Shown here: positions 11,230 through 22,852 of the stretch, piece by piece
How the letters are laid out: each line of letters begins with the position of its first letter
How positions within the stretch are numbered: the stretch's first letter is position 1
Assembly (NCBI RefSeq): GCF_009905375.1
Contig: NC_133647.1
Coordinates: 174,591,939 to 174,655,938, forward strand
From: Apium graveolens
Lineage: Eukaryota > Streptophyta > Magnoliopsida > Apiales > Apiaceae
Direction: 5' to 3'
Length of the DNA stretch: 64,000 nt
Program-made: the position numbers and the translations under genes
Notes under the pieces: generated by a model
What the model saw: the letters and a program-made list of their open reading frames with translations, nothing else
Told to the model about the DNA's origin: nothing
Databases searched by the model: none

Positions 11230-12010
11230 GTTGAGAGAATGAATCTAGTAACTGTTTTTGTGCCTTTTCAGCCATTACATCTTTTTGAGAAGATGTATGG
11301 GGGCTAGCAGTTGTCTCGGTTTAAATACTACTCATCTATGTAGGAGACAGAGCTACTGGGTTGACTTCAGAACCTTCCTTATGTGGTGCACTAAGGCACT
11401 ATCTCCCTCACGCTCACTCATACTTCATTTTAGTGGTAAGAGAGTGTTGGTTGGTTCTGTTTTTGTATTTGTCTTTACAGTCTGGGATAGATGTTGTGGG
11501 TTTTCAACCTCATGACTGTCAATGAAAGAAAGTCATTGGAGACTGAACCTGTATCACAGAACATATGGAAATAGAGGGATAAAATGTATTTAAGATCTAT
11601 AATGAATGAAAATTATACATTTAATCTTTTGAGAGTAATGATGTACAATAGTGATTTCAAAAGATTTTACATGAAATAAGAAATCACTAATGTAGAAAGA
11701 AGTTTGATTTACTCCTAAAACTCACTGCACATATAAAACAATATGATTATGCCTAGTGATTAGAGAGTTATAAATATAACGATTGCTTGAGCAGTACACT
11801 AGTTCATACCAACCTGAAGTGAGATTGTGAAGAAGAGATTGCATAGTCCAATAGATCTGCAGCTGCAAAGTCCATGAACTGTGGTGCACTGACTTCCTCT
11901 TTTGACTCACCAACCAGGAGTACACTTGTACACATCTTACTAGAGTCCAATTCCAAGTGTAATATGTAGCAGGTGCCTGATATGTTGTAATATTCTCAAG
12001 TCTCGTCACT
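11230..12010. other. Unassigned stretch between Tat-like remnant and Copia D
   Basis: Not recognisable as part of either neighbour. It contains the coding-like piece at 11715-11995 described separately. The rest (11230-11700) has no convincing coding or repeat structure. Confidence 0.4.
11715..11995 (-). pseudogene. Possible captured host-gene fragment: two exons and an 89-bp intron
   Basis: The minus strand from 11995 is open for about 60 codons with a protein-like composition (including CYILHLELDSSK and SAPQFMDFAAADLLDYA). At 11814/11813 the sequence CACTTCAG|GTTGGTATG resembles a 5' splice site. At 11726/11725 TATATGTGCAG|TGAG resembles a 3' splice site. Joining them gives HFSEF and a stop at 11715-11717. 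The product is not recognised. It does not look like gag or pol of D. Alternatives are chance or an unfamiliar retroelement ORF. Confidence 0.35.
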
Positions 12011-12014
12011 GATG

Positions 12015-14527
12015 CTATATGTTAGATACTGCTTCCTGATAATAACCTAGCACAATATACAAATTTTCAATGATAACATTCCCAGCTTGCAAACAGCCAT
12101 ATCCCTCAGATAAACCTTTGCTGTTATCTCCAAAGGTAACCAGTGGGCCAGCTTTCTCAACCACATTTGATAGCAGGGCTCTATCTCCGGTCATATGTCT
12201 TGATGATCCACTGTCAAGAATCCATACTACCGGTTCCACCTGTTTACTGCCCTGCACTTCAAATGGATTAGACCTTCTTCGGAACCTAAACTTGGTTGGG
12301 CCCGGCATTACTTGTAGAATTGTCCTTTGTCAGGAAAAACAACATTTTTAATTTTAATGGTCTCAACTTTCTCAGTGACTGAACATTTGACCTTATAAAC
12401 AGCCTTAACAAATTTCTGTTTAGGATTTGGCACAAATGTCTCCTTTCTAGCCTTAGAAGGACTAGCAGTCTTAGACCTATCATGCTTCTTATTATTCACA
12501 TGCTGACGAGGAGTAGTCTTATCACTGGAAACATGCTTACCATTAAAATAAGCATACATCAAATTAAAAGCACAAGACATACAATTAGCAACACCACATG
12601 CTTTATGAGGGTGATTAACAGCAGGCAATTTATGCATGGTAGATATGGCATTTTTGTTATCCAACTCATGTGTTTCTGAGTTAGTCTCAGTTGCTTTCAC
12701 AACTTTGACTGGAACTTTCGACACACTTGACTCGGAAACAACCTTCTCATTAGCATGATCTTCAGCACGTATTTCTTCTTGAATAACAGAAGAGGTCGCA
12801 TCAAATGGTTCAGCAATTGATGCTTTACAGAGGGGTTCATCAACACCCTTAAGCACATGTGGTACTTCCCTCCCTTTAGCACAGACCTGAGGAGGGGAGT
12901 TTATGCCTAATTCTCCAATAGCAACATTGTAATCATAACATATTCCAGATGTTTGATTAACAGCTTGCTTACTGTAGAACTCTTTAGCCTTCGAACAAGA
13001 ATTGAAGTAGGCTTTAACCTTAGTCTCAAGACCGGTGATCTTGTCTTTGAGAATAGTTTCGAGTTTTCTATAACAGTCAACTCTATTCTCTAGAAAAGAT
13101 ACTTGTTCTTTTAACTTGTCTTGATTAATGTACACAAGTCTTAATTCATTGACCTCTCTCTCAAGGTCTTTGATCTGCTGACTTAACAGTTCATTATCAC
13201 GACAAGCACAATCTAAGGAACCTCCTAGATGATAAACTAATTCAGCATCAGTAAATTTTACCTCTTTTCTTGACGATGAAGCTTTTCCATCAATAGCCAT
13301 AAGAGCAAGATTCTCATCTTCTTCATCTTCACTATCAGTATCATCCCAGCTTCTTCCCTTTGCCAGGTAAGCCCTTTCAGAGTTACTCTTCTGATTTGAA
13401 TCATAAGAGTTCTTCCTTACTTGCTTTGGCTTCCTGCATTCTGTGGCAAAGTGTCCCAACTCATTGCAGTTATAACATCTAATGGTGCTCCAATCAACCA
13501 TCCATGTTTTGTATCCACCACTACTGGTGTTAGAGGATGAAGATCCACCTGTCTGGAATCTGTTGTAGTTGGACTTGTACTTGAACTTGGGATTTCTCTT
13601 GAATCTGACATTGGAGAATCTCTTGACAATTTGGGCCATTGACTCATCTTCCAATTGCTCCAGCTCTTCCAAGGAATAAAAATCATCACTGGATTGATTT
13701 ATAGTAGGAGGATCATATTCTGCTACTAACACATTTTCCTCAGCCTTGGAAAACTGTACCATTCTCTCTAACTATTGAGATTGTTGTTGTTGTTGACCTT
13801 CAGCTACAAGAGCAGTAGATGTGCTAACCATTCTATCTTTCCCGTAGACTTCCTTTTGCTGAATCTGCTCCAACTCATAGGTTTTTAACACACCATAGAG
13901 TCTATCCAAAGAAATCTCACTCAGATCTCTAGCTTCTCTAATGGCAGTGATTCTATGTTCAAGATGAGTTGGCAGTGTTAAAAGGAACTTTTTGTTGACC
14001 TCCTTGATTGAATAATATTTTCCATTTATGTTCAGGTTGTTGATCAACGCATTGTACCTCTCAAACACTTCAGTAATTCCTTCTCCTGGATTGGATTTAA
14101 AGTATTCATACTCAGAGGTTAGGATCTCTAACTTGTTCTCCCGAACTTCCTCTGTGCCTTCATTAATCACCTCAATAGTTTCCCACATGTGTTTGGAATT
14201 TTTACAGTTCATCACATGTCTGTTCATCAAGGGATCAAGGGAATCAATTAATATTAATTGAAGGCTGGCATCCAAGGAGGCTTCTTCTTTTTTAGCAGGA
14301 GAAAAATCCTTAGGCTCTTTTGGATAGGTTCTCGCTTTGGTAATCACAACATCATCTACTATCACCTCTGGTTCAATAACCATTGGAGTTGTTGAACCCT
14401 TCTTTAACAAGTTCAAATATTTGGGATTTGCAACTTGTAAAAACAAGAGCATCTTCTTCTTCCACATGATATAATTTTCTTTATCAAATAGTGGAATTTT
14501 AACGGTTTCAACTTTTTGTGAAGTCAT
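12015..14527 (-). pseudogene. Copia gag-protease of D, broken
   Basis: The better start is the ATG at 14527 (MTSQKVETVKIPLF), because residues upstream are not gag-like and the same position suits the A1 and A2 starts. Gag runs to about 12308 with one in-frame TAG at 13770-13772, a zinc knuckle CYNCNELGHFATEC, and a long coiled-coil segment (about 13200-13000; LLSQQIKDLEREVNELRL, then a Leu/Lys-rich run). A frameshift near 12308 separates it from the protease piece (WILDSGSSRHMTGD). The protein is cut off shortly afterwards (AGNVIIENLYIV, then unrelated sequence). Length to protease is about 840 residues, a long Gag. Confidence 0.88.
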
Positions 14528-14623
14528 TATGAATTTTTGAATAAATAAAAATTCAAGGATTTGAAAAATCACAAAAGTCTAGGATCTTGATTTGTTCGTT
14601 AATCAGAAGGCTCTGATACCAAT

Positions 14624-15946
14624 TGTTAGGTCCCAATGTGTTTGTAGAAGGGGGGGTTGAATACAAACAGTACCGAATAATCGAATAAATGCGGAATAAA
14701 AAATGTGAAACAAAATTCAAGTTAAATAAGAATATTATTAAACTTGAAAGGTGTTACAACAACTGTATCGATTACAAGGAATTAATCTCAAATTAATTAT
14801 CACAAATTTAGAATAAATTCGACATGAACTTTTTCTATTTTTGCAATAATTAGAATCAAATGCTAAACGCGATTTGAGATTAAGTTCTAGGGATTTTGAT
14901 CCGCTAGATTGTTACACAAGAACAAGATAAAGATTTCTAGTGGTTTGGATTTAACTTTACAAACTAGAAATTTGATCTTGAAATTAGCAGAGAATATAAA
15001 ATATTGTAGGCGGCTGCTTCTGTGTTCTTGAGTTGTATTTTGGATAGATGGAATGACTTCTGCTGCTTCTCTTCTTTTTAAACTAATCAACAGACTTGAA
15101 TGAACTTGAGTGACAATAGGTGAGACAATCCAATTATACTAGCAAGACAATCTGTTGAACTGGAGAGACTTTCGGTATGACTATTGTTTATACTAGCAAG
15201 ACAATCTGATTGAACTAGTAAGACAATCATCTTCCAGTGTAACTTTCGGCAAGAGAATTATTTGTACTAGCATGACTTTCGGTATGACTATTGATTGTCA
15301 TACCGATTGTCATATTAGTACAATCAGATTGTCTTGTTGAATCTAAATAGATTTTAATCCAATTTAAATTCTGAAAATCCTTAATATTAATTCTGAATTA
15401 ATTAATCAATTAATTCAATTAATAAATAAATTAATCTTTGCAGATATAATTTATTTTCTTAATTAAATTATATGACTTAATTAATTAATAGAGAATTAAT
15501 ACTAATCTTGAGCAGCAACCATTCTTCTGAATATCTTCTGAAAATCACTGAAAATTATGAATCAATTCCACCACTTCAATGTTGATACTCGATGTACTGT
15601 CTGGTTCATGAGTGACTAACTTCCGCGACGTTTCTTCATGTCTTGACTTTAATACTTGATTTTCTTCAGATTAAATCCTTGTAATTATCTGATACCCTGA
15701 CGAGATCTCTGTCACTTGATTAAATCCACAATCTTGATTTATATCACTGAGGCATGATCAATTTCTTGAACTTCTTCCAGTGAATAAATTCCTCAAGTTT
15801 GTAGATGAACCTTGTTTCTGAATCCTTTGACAGATATTACTTTGCGAGATCTCTTTAACGGTAGATCCACTATTTACTTATTACATTCTTATTTGAGTTG
15901 AGTTAAATCCTCGAATATACAAATAGGCTATGAAATATGCCTTACA
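14624..15946 (-). repeat. 5' LTR of Copia D (about 1.32 kb)
   Basis: Starts TGTTAGGTCCC at 14624, directly after the primer-binding site. The outer end is placed at 15946 (GCCTTACA) because it gives TG...CA ends with a partial inverted match; there is no second LTR to confirm it. It holds its own repeated words: TACTAGCAAGACAATCTG at 15137 and 15191, a variant at 15213, GACTTTCGGTATGA at 15167 and 15274, and inverted versions at about 15299-15340. Confidence 0.75.
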
Positions 15947-17397
15947 ATAGTGAACTGTCAGAAAATGTGAGAGAATAAGAAAAGAGAGAGAGTGAATAGA
16001 ATAAAAATATGAATAAAAGATTTGAAAATCTTTTATCTCTTTTACTTAGACAACCCACGTTACAGCAATTAATGAGAAGTGGAACAGACCTTTACACCTG
16101 TCAAGCATGTAGCGGTTAAGGCAAAAGTTAATGGGCACGGTAAATAAGCAATTATTACATTGCACGTTCAGTTTTTTAAAAAAACTATTCCCACTAAACA
16201 AATGATCATTACTGTTTTATCTCACATAAACCAATATTCTGAAGAAAAAAATATGACCATTGAAGTAATGATCAAAAATAAACCAAGTAGACAAATACTG
16301 CCACATCAACATCAGAACTTGATTATTATCAGGATTTAAAAGTCATCAGAATATGGCTCTTTTACTCGAAAAGTGAATGTTTATTCCTGTAATTATTCAC
16401 ACAAATACTGATATGGGTACATCAGAACTTAATCATCAGAACTTGTCCTCAGAATTTATGCAACTGACACTTAAACTGTTCATCTAAAACAACATTTATC
16501 ACCACAGTAATTTTCATCATTCATATGGAGTGTATGTGTGTGCATTAAGCTAAATATCAGACAAAGAGTAAAGTCTGATTCACTTCAGTACATCTTAGAA
16601 ATAAGGCATAACTAAGAACTTTACTCAAAATCTGTCATTATTCTGAAGTCTACTATAGAATGAGTTCATGCATGAGTCCCCCTCAACTGTTTTGTACTCA
16701 TTTTATGCATCTTTTGAATTTCCATTTTACAGTGGCTTCTCAGTGTAAGTGAGTCACGACTGCTTATCAGAATTTATGCTGTTATCAGAGTATTTCTCCA
16801 GTAATCAGAGAATGTGAAAAGTCACCAAGAAAATTATGCTTTTCTAATGCATATTACTTAATACCAGCAATGCACTTGGGTCTTCCCTTCCGCATTTTTA
16901 CTCTAGATCTCAAAGGAGTACCTGACACTTATTTCTTTTCATTTTCTTTTTCTTTTGATAAGTGAGGCTTATCAGCACTTAGTACATCCATCAGATTTAC
17001 TAACATCAGAACTTAACAGATAAGATGCACTATCCTAGTTTTTGACTTAGTAATAAGATACACAAAGTAAACCTAACCAAGCTCAATATCAGAATTTGCT
17101 TGTGTTAAAAGATTTCCACATAAACAATTACTTCAAACATGGGATCTTTATTATGTTAAAGACTACTAGGTCATCATCTAGCACAGTTATCCTCACTGGA
17201 TTGAATAGTCACAGAAACATTCATATCACTATCAGAGTTTAGAAATTCACATCAGACAACAATCAACACTTAAGCAAATTTCAATTTAAGCACAAAATAC
17301 ACAAAGATAGTAATATCTGTAAATACTGATCATAAATTCTGATGTATCAGAACATAAACTAGGCAGATTTAGAGAAAGAACCTGAAACTATTCCAAG
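15947..17397 (-). other. 3' untranslated region of A2, rich in ATCAGAACTT words
   Basis: No gene. It lies downstream of the A2 RNase H in element sense. ATCAGAACTT (plus strand) occurs exactly at 16311, 16421, 16435 and 17005, with many near copies (ATCAGAATTT, ATCAGGATTT, ATCAGAGTTT). Bases from about 17211 match the left end of A1 (1-149). Confidence 0.75.
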
Positions 17398-18318
17398 TTA
17401 ATTTACCAATCTTATAAAAGTAGCTTCACACAGTGGTTTTATGAAGATATCTGCTAGTTGTTGATCTGTTGGAACAAAATATAATTCCACTGTACCTTCA
17501 TCCACATGTTCCCTTATGAAGTGGTACCTAATGCTGATGTGCTTTGTCATTGAGTGTTGAACTGGATTACCTGTCATAGCAATAGCACTTTGATTATCAA
17601 AGTAAATAGGGATTTTAGAAAATTCTAACCCATAATCCAGTAACTGATTCTTCATCCAAAGAATCTGTGCACAACAGCTTTCTGCAGCAATGTATTTTGC
17701 TTTTGCAGTTGATATGGAAATTGACTTCTGTTTCTTGCTAAACCAAGAAACCAATCTGCCTCCAAGAAATTGGCAGCTTCCACTTGTGCTTTTCCTCTCA
17801 ATTTTGCACCCTGCAAAATCTGCATCTGCGTAACCTATTAGCTTAAAGTATGATTCTCTAGGGTACCACAATCCCAGATCAGCTGTACCCTTAAGGTACT
17901 TGAAAATTCTTTTCACAGCTGTTAAGTGAGGTTCTCTTGGATCTGCTTGAAATCTTGCACAAAGATAGGTAGTATACATGATATCAGGTCTACTTGCAGT
18001 TAGATAGAGTAATGAGCCAATCATACCTCTGTAATCAGTAATATCTACTAATATACCAGTATCCTTATCCAATTTTGTTGCAGTGGCCATAGGAGTGGAT
18101 GCACTTGAACAATCTTGCATTCCAAACTTTTTCAACAAATTTCTGGTATACTTAGATTGACAAATAAAAGTTCCTTCTTCATTCTGCTTGACTTGAAGGC
18201 CCAGAAAATAACTAAGTTCTCCCATCATACTCATTTGATATCTTGACTGCATCAGCTTGGTAAACTTCTTACCAAGTCTGTTATTTATAGAACCAAAAAT
18301 GATATCATCAACATATAT
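17398..18318 (-). pseudogene. A2 RT C-terminus and RNase H
   Basis: An open stretch of 284 codons (18252-17398) covers the end of Copia RT (YFLGLQVKQNEEGTF) and RNase H (WYPRES, GYADADFAGCK, DNQSAIAMTGNPVQ, QLADIFIKPLCEATF). It matches A1 150-1043 closely but has no internal stop over this length. At 18318 it stops abruptly at the G1 junction, just after the sequence that encodes the residues following the RT active site. The reading frame is cut off from the rest of pol by G1 and by the 615-bp loss. Confidence 0.9.
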
Positions 18319-21300
18319 CCGGAATATATCGTGTAATTATTTTTGCTAATAAATAATTATTATATGTGTTCCGTATCTATTCTGTGAATTATTTGTTAAG
18401 TGTTAAATGTGTTTGGATGTTTAAATATATTATTAATTGAGTATTTTAATTTTTATATGTCCAAAATAAAATATAGATAATTGTCATATCTTCCTAATTA
18501 TTTTTATGTTGATTTATGAATTTATAGGAATCATATGAATTTTATAAAATCTTTTTCCGGGTATTTAAAATCTATTTTATAAAAACGGGAACCAAACGAC
18601 GTCATCCGTTGTTACGTTTTTAGAACCCAAAGCTCTTCCGAGAACTCCTTCCTAACCTAATTATAATATTCCGAGCATTTTCCATATTTTGACTTTTTCG
18701 ATCCGGCGTACGGTTTGTCCTGCGCGGGTCTCGGCGCAACATTTTCGATACAATATTTGTTTGGGTAAATCAATAAAACTCGTATTTTCGGTAAACGGGA
18801 GCTTTTTATTAAACTATCACAATTATCACCTCGTAGTACATGTAACCAGGCGCTGAGACCAAGACCGCAGTACAAATTATACTAATTTGGATAATTATCC
18901 CGAAAACCAATACCGTTTGGATCAGTTTTTACAAATAAACGTACCATTTTATATCCGGAATGATCCAACGGGATACTAATTTTCCGTAATTATAAATAGC
19001 CTTTTACCGTATTTTATTTCGTATCAAAATCATTTGCAGTCAGCTAAATATATAATTTTCCAGAGAAAAACCTTATATTCATATAATCTTCTGAAAATCA
19101 AACCAAAAATCGAAGGTGTTATTGATCTCTGTTTTCAAAGCTTCAGTAACCAAAACGAAGGATTTGAGGAGTACTATCAGATTCTGAGCTTCGTTTTACT
19201 GCAGAAATCAAGGTTATTTTTCTATATTTTTATTTAATTTCGAATTATTTTTATTAAAAATATGAATTTCTGTTCGGATGATTGTTTGTATGATTTGATG
19301 ATTGCATGTTGTAGAGCTTGTTTTCCTGATGATTTTCATATGTCATCGTCTGATTTGGAGTTCAATAACATGTTCAAAATTGAGTTTAATTTTCGAATTT
19401 CGAAATTAGGGTTTATAACCCGTATGAATGTTTTCAATTGAAATTTGGGGCTTTTTGATTTAGGGGTTATTAGCTGCTGATTTATAGTGGGTTGTGTTCC
19501 TTATGAAATTTGCAATCGATTGGTATATAGCTCTTTAACAGAGTTATTGATGGGTTTTGATTGCATGTATAGATTTCAAGTGATATGTAGTTTAATTCTG
19601 GAGCTTGTGGTGGTGTGACTTTACCTGGATCGCCTTCTCTGGCGAGACAGGGTATTTTCCGGCGAAGTTCGACGGTGAACTTTGCAAAATTGCATTTCAG
19701 TCCCTAAGGTTTTGAAATTGAAACTGTTAGGTCCCTAAGGTTTCCGGAACTTGCAAATTTTGGATTCTTGTTTTTTAAAATATTCAAAAATCATATTCCC
19801 TATTTATTTTTATTATAAAAATTCGATTTTAATTTCTGAAAATTCCAAAAATTATTATTTTAATTCCAAAAATTATTTTTAATTCAAAAATAAATTTGAA
19901 TTAATTAGTTAATTATTTCAGTTAATTTTTAATTGGTTAATTAGTCAATTAATTCAAAAAGTAATTGATTAATTCATTTAATTAATTATTAATTGATTTT
20001 AATTAAATATTTAATTAGATTTAATTATTTAAAAATGATTAAAAAATTTCAGAAATAGTTTTGAGCTTAAAATATTATTTTAAATTGTTTTCAAGGCTCG
20101 ATAATTATTATAAAATTGTTTTGAAGCCAGAATTAGCCAGCCGGACCCTGTTTATTACTCCAAAATTGATCCAACGATCCGTTTTAATTCCGAAAAATGT
20201 TTTAAAAATCATTTTAAACATCTGAAAGCCTGTTTATGACCCAAGACTTTGTTATAAACGTTATATCATTGATTATGTGACGTTTTATGTGCTATATGTG
20301 ACTTGTTGGTTAACTGTCGGTCTATATATTCGATGTTTTCTTGTTTATTGCGTAACTTTCAATCCGTTAATCAGATTTGGGTGAAACGAAGGGTAGATAG
20401 AAGTATGTGTCGAATAGAATCGTATAAGTTGAATATTGATAGATGCTTATGATATGTGAGCAGAAGAGGCAAGGCGTAGAAAAGACAAACAGGTAGTCGA
20501 GGAGTAAGACAGGTGACTGAAAGCGAGTGCAGTATAATAAGAAAGTACCAGGCAAGTGTTCTGAACTTTCTCGAGATGTTGTATTGATTGATAGTCCTTT
20601 TTTATATTGTAAGTGCTTTGAAGCATTGAACCCTAAACCCTGATTCCAGTTATTGATCTTGAGTCGTAAACCTGATTCTTTCTAGACCATTGATTATTGT
20701 ATACCCATATACGAACCTCAAATATACGATACTACTCCACAAATACATACAAACTAAATATCAAACACTGAACCAGATTGCTTACACACTCAAACCAATG
20801 TATCTTATGCTTTGAAAGGCCAAATCCTTGAAACCTTGAAACATTGTTTCCTTTGCTATCCAATTCTTTCACTACTTAGCATCCATGCTTTGAAAATGCC
20901 ATATTGATCCTTATGCAAATTGAAACCATTTTCATTATTGAACGTCCAATGTTGTTAATGATTCTGTTTATTACTTATTACTGTTTATTCTGTTATTATG
21001 TTAGAATTGGATTGTTTTTATAAAATTATGGACCAGATTCGTGGTCAGACCATATAATGGTCAAGTTAGGCCAATGTGTGCCTTGGATCCAGTAGTTAGA
21101 GCAGTGTTGTGTGCTTTGCTCGGGGTTAGTGCGTGACTGATCAGCAGCCTAACCTTGGTTTTTAAAATGAAAATATAATATCCAATTCTAAATCATAATC
21201 TATTGTTCACTTGATACCATAACCATTTTCACCTGATGATCATTATTCTCAGTTTTATCATTGTGACTTGCTGAGCTAGTTAGCTCATTTGTGCGATGTT

Positions 21301-21669
21301 GTTTATGTTCTTTTCCAGTTAAAAAGGAACCGGTTGGTACCGAGGATCCCCAGTCTAGCGCGAGAGCTAGGGGTTCAGGTTGATCGAGTTGAGCTAGTAG
21401 GCTTCTTTTGGAATAATCTAAGTTTGTAAAAGTTTGTAATAATGTTTAATACTCAATTCTGAGTTGGAATAGTTGGGATTCGAATGTTTATAATATAAGT
21501 AAGTATGTTTGGCTTGTGTGCATACTTTAACCTGTTGCGGTTCGTGGTAGTTGGTAAGTAGGGTCACTGCATATTATTATTATCTTTATTATTGTTATAA
21601 GCAGGTTATAAATAGTGTGTGTGTGTGTGTGAACCCCAAACTTCTAACCTGGGTTTGGAGGGCGCCACA
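18319..21669 (+). repeat. 5' LTR of G1 (3.35 kb visible, 5' truncated)
   Basis: Ends GGCGCCACA directly before the primer-binding site. Its last 2.09 kb (19580-21669) matches the right-hand copy at 25315-27406. The first 1.26 kb has no partner in the window. No TG start is seen at 18319, so the beginning was probably lost with neighbouring A2 sequence. A (GT)n run lies near 21616. Confidence 0.9.
18991..18998 (+). promoter_or_regulatory. Predicted TATA box of the G1 LTR
   Basis: TATAAATA followed by GCCTTTTACC, in an otherwise GC-poor LTR, with the shared 2-kb U5/R part downstream. Prediction from sequence only. Confidence 0.55.
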
Positions 21670-21672
21670 GGT

Positions 21673-21685
21673 TTGGTATCAGAGC
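21673..21685 (+). other. Primer-binding site of G1
   Basis: TTGGTATCAGAGC begins four bases after the LTR and is complementary to the initiator-Met tRNA 3' end. Confidence 0.9.
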
Positions 21686-21867
21686 TACAGGTTATAAGTC
21701 ACTGACACAAGCCTAGGTTGACGGGAATGGGTAGAGGGTTAGGATTAGAAGTAAGGAATAGAAAGATAGAACGTCGAGAGGTTGAGTGCTACGGTATAAC
21801 AGGTACTAGTATAATTCGCGTCGTGGTTCTAGATTCTTATATTGCGATATGATTTCAGATAGCAGCG

Positions 21868-22317
21868 ATGGACGACTCTTTCATCCCCGTATCAGCTGAT
21901 CACTCAGAGCCTTCAGTTGGAGTATCATTATCAGATAAACGTCCTGTTGTTCCACCAGCATTGACTATTCTACCTCCACCTGTGTTGCAGCCCGTACCAC
22001 TGCAGGTCATTCCACCCTCAGGCATGAGGCCACCTATCAGAGGACCTCCACCAGCTGATTCAGATTCCACTGGGCATTTAGTTGCAAGTGCCCCATTCCA
22101 GTCTACATTGCCCCCAGTTCCTTACTACTGGTATGAGGCTCTTCTATTGGAGCGTGATTCCTTGTTGGCCCAGATCCGAGAGCTACAGCATATCATTAGG
22201 ACTACAGATGTTGATCGTGGTGTGAGGGAGCTTCGAGAGGAGATTCATGTGACGCGGAGGGTTCTTGAGGCTAGGCTACATGGAGCTACACTACCTGGAA
22301 GAGGCCCTGATGCATAG
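21868..22317 (+). CDS. Leader ORF of G1 between primer-binding site and gag (149 aa), unknown function
   Basis: ATG in a good context (GCGATGGAC) and stop TAG at 22315. The N-terminal half (residues 1-85) is Pro/Ser-rich (LPPPVLQPVPLQVIPP). The C-terminal part (about 90-140) looks helical and coiled-coil-like (LLLERDSLLAQIRELQHI, then VRELREEIHVTRRVLEARL). No zinc knuckle, membrane segment or known domain is visible. It is uninterrupted, although the gag-pol downstream carries at least three frameshifts. A 535-bp gap without gene separates it from gag. It could encode a small accessory protein or be an upstream ORF limiting gag translation. I do not recognise the protein. Confidence 0.55.
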   Translation: MDDSFIPVSADHSEPSVGVSLSDKRPVVPPALTILPPPVLQPVPLQVIPPSGMRPPIRGPPPADSDSTGHLVASAPFQSTLPPVPYYWYEALLLERDSLLAQIRELQHIIRTTDVDRGVRELREEIHVTRRVLEARLHGATLPGRGPDA

Positions 22318-22852
22318 ATGGGATGGGCTACTGAGGTGATGGAGGACTTTGAGAGGCTGGGAGGACCAGAGTTTCCTTGGAGTTGAGTCAGAGATCCAGA
22401 GATGGAGATGCTGAGCAGTGTTGTTATGGTTATGTATTATGTACAGTAGTGTGTAGTATGTATCAGTAGACTTTTGGGTTGTATTTATAGACTAGCTATG
22501 CTGACTAGTGAATAGGTTGTTGTACCTTTTGCTTTTACTTCCGAAGCGTCTTTACACTTGTACTATCCAAAACTTTTGATCTATATATATCAGTACCTTT
22601 TCTTTTCCAACACTGTCATTTACTTTATTGCACATGTTTTACTTTAACTTATTTATTGCACCAGTTATACCCCTGTGATACCATGTACCCTGTTTTCTAT
22701 AACTGTTTATATTCTGTAAAGAAGCATGCAATTTATTTGGATCAACTGTTACAACCATTTTCAAAAAGAGATATTTCTATTTTACAAAACTTTTCTTTTA
22801 TGTAAAGGATTTGATTTAAAAGCTAAATAAGTTGTTTGATTCTTTACAGAAA
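22318..22852 (+). other. G1 leader, non-coding part
   Basis: Between the leader ORF and gag. AT-rich and without open frames of note; nothing recognisable. Confidence 0.6.

Larger units (their letters stand above)
12015..15946 (-). mobile_element. Ty1/copia retrotransposon D, 5' half only
   Basis: From right to left: LTR (14624-15946), primer-binding site (14610-14621, complement of initiator-Met tRNA), gag, and the beginning of protease. Sequence resembling the element stops near 12050, just after the conserved segment that follows the protease motif. Integrase, RT, RNase H and the other LTR are absent. Family D differs from A in gag and LTR but shares the GGGGGGGTTGAATAC block near the LTR edge. 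Confidence 0.85.
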
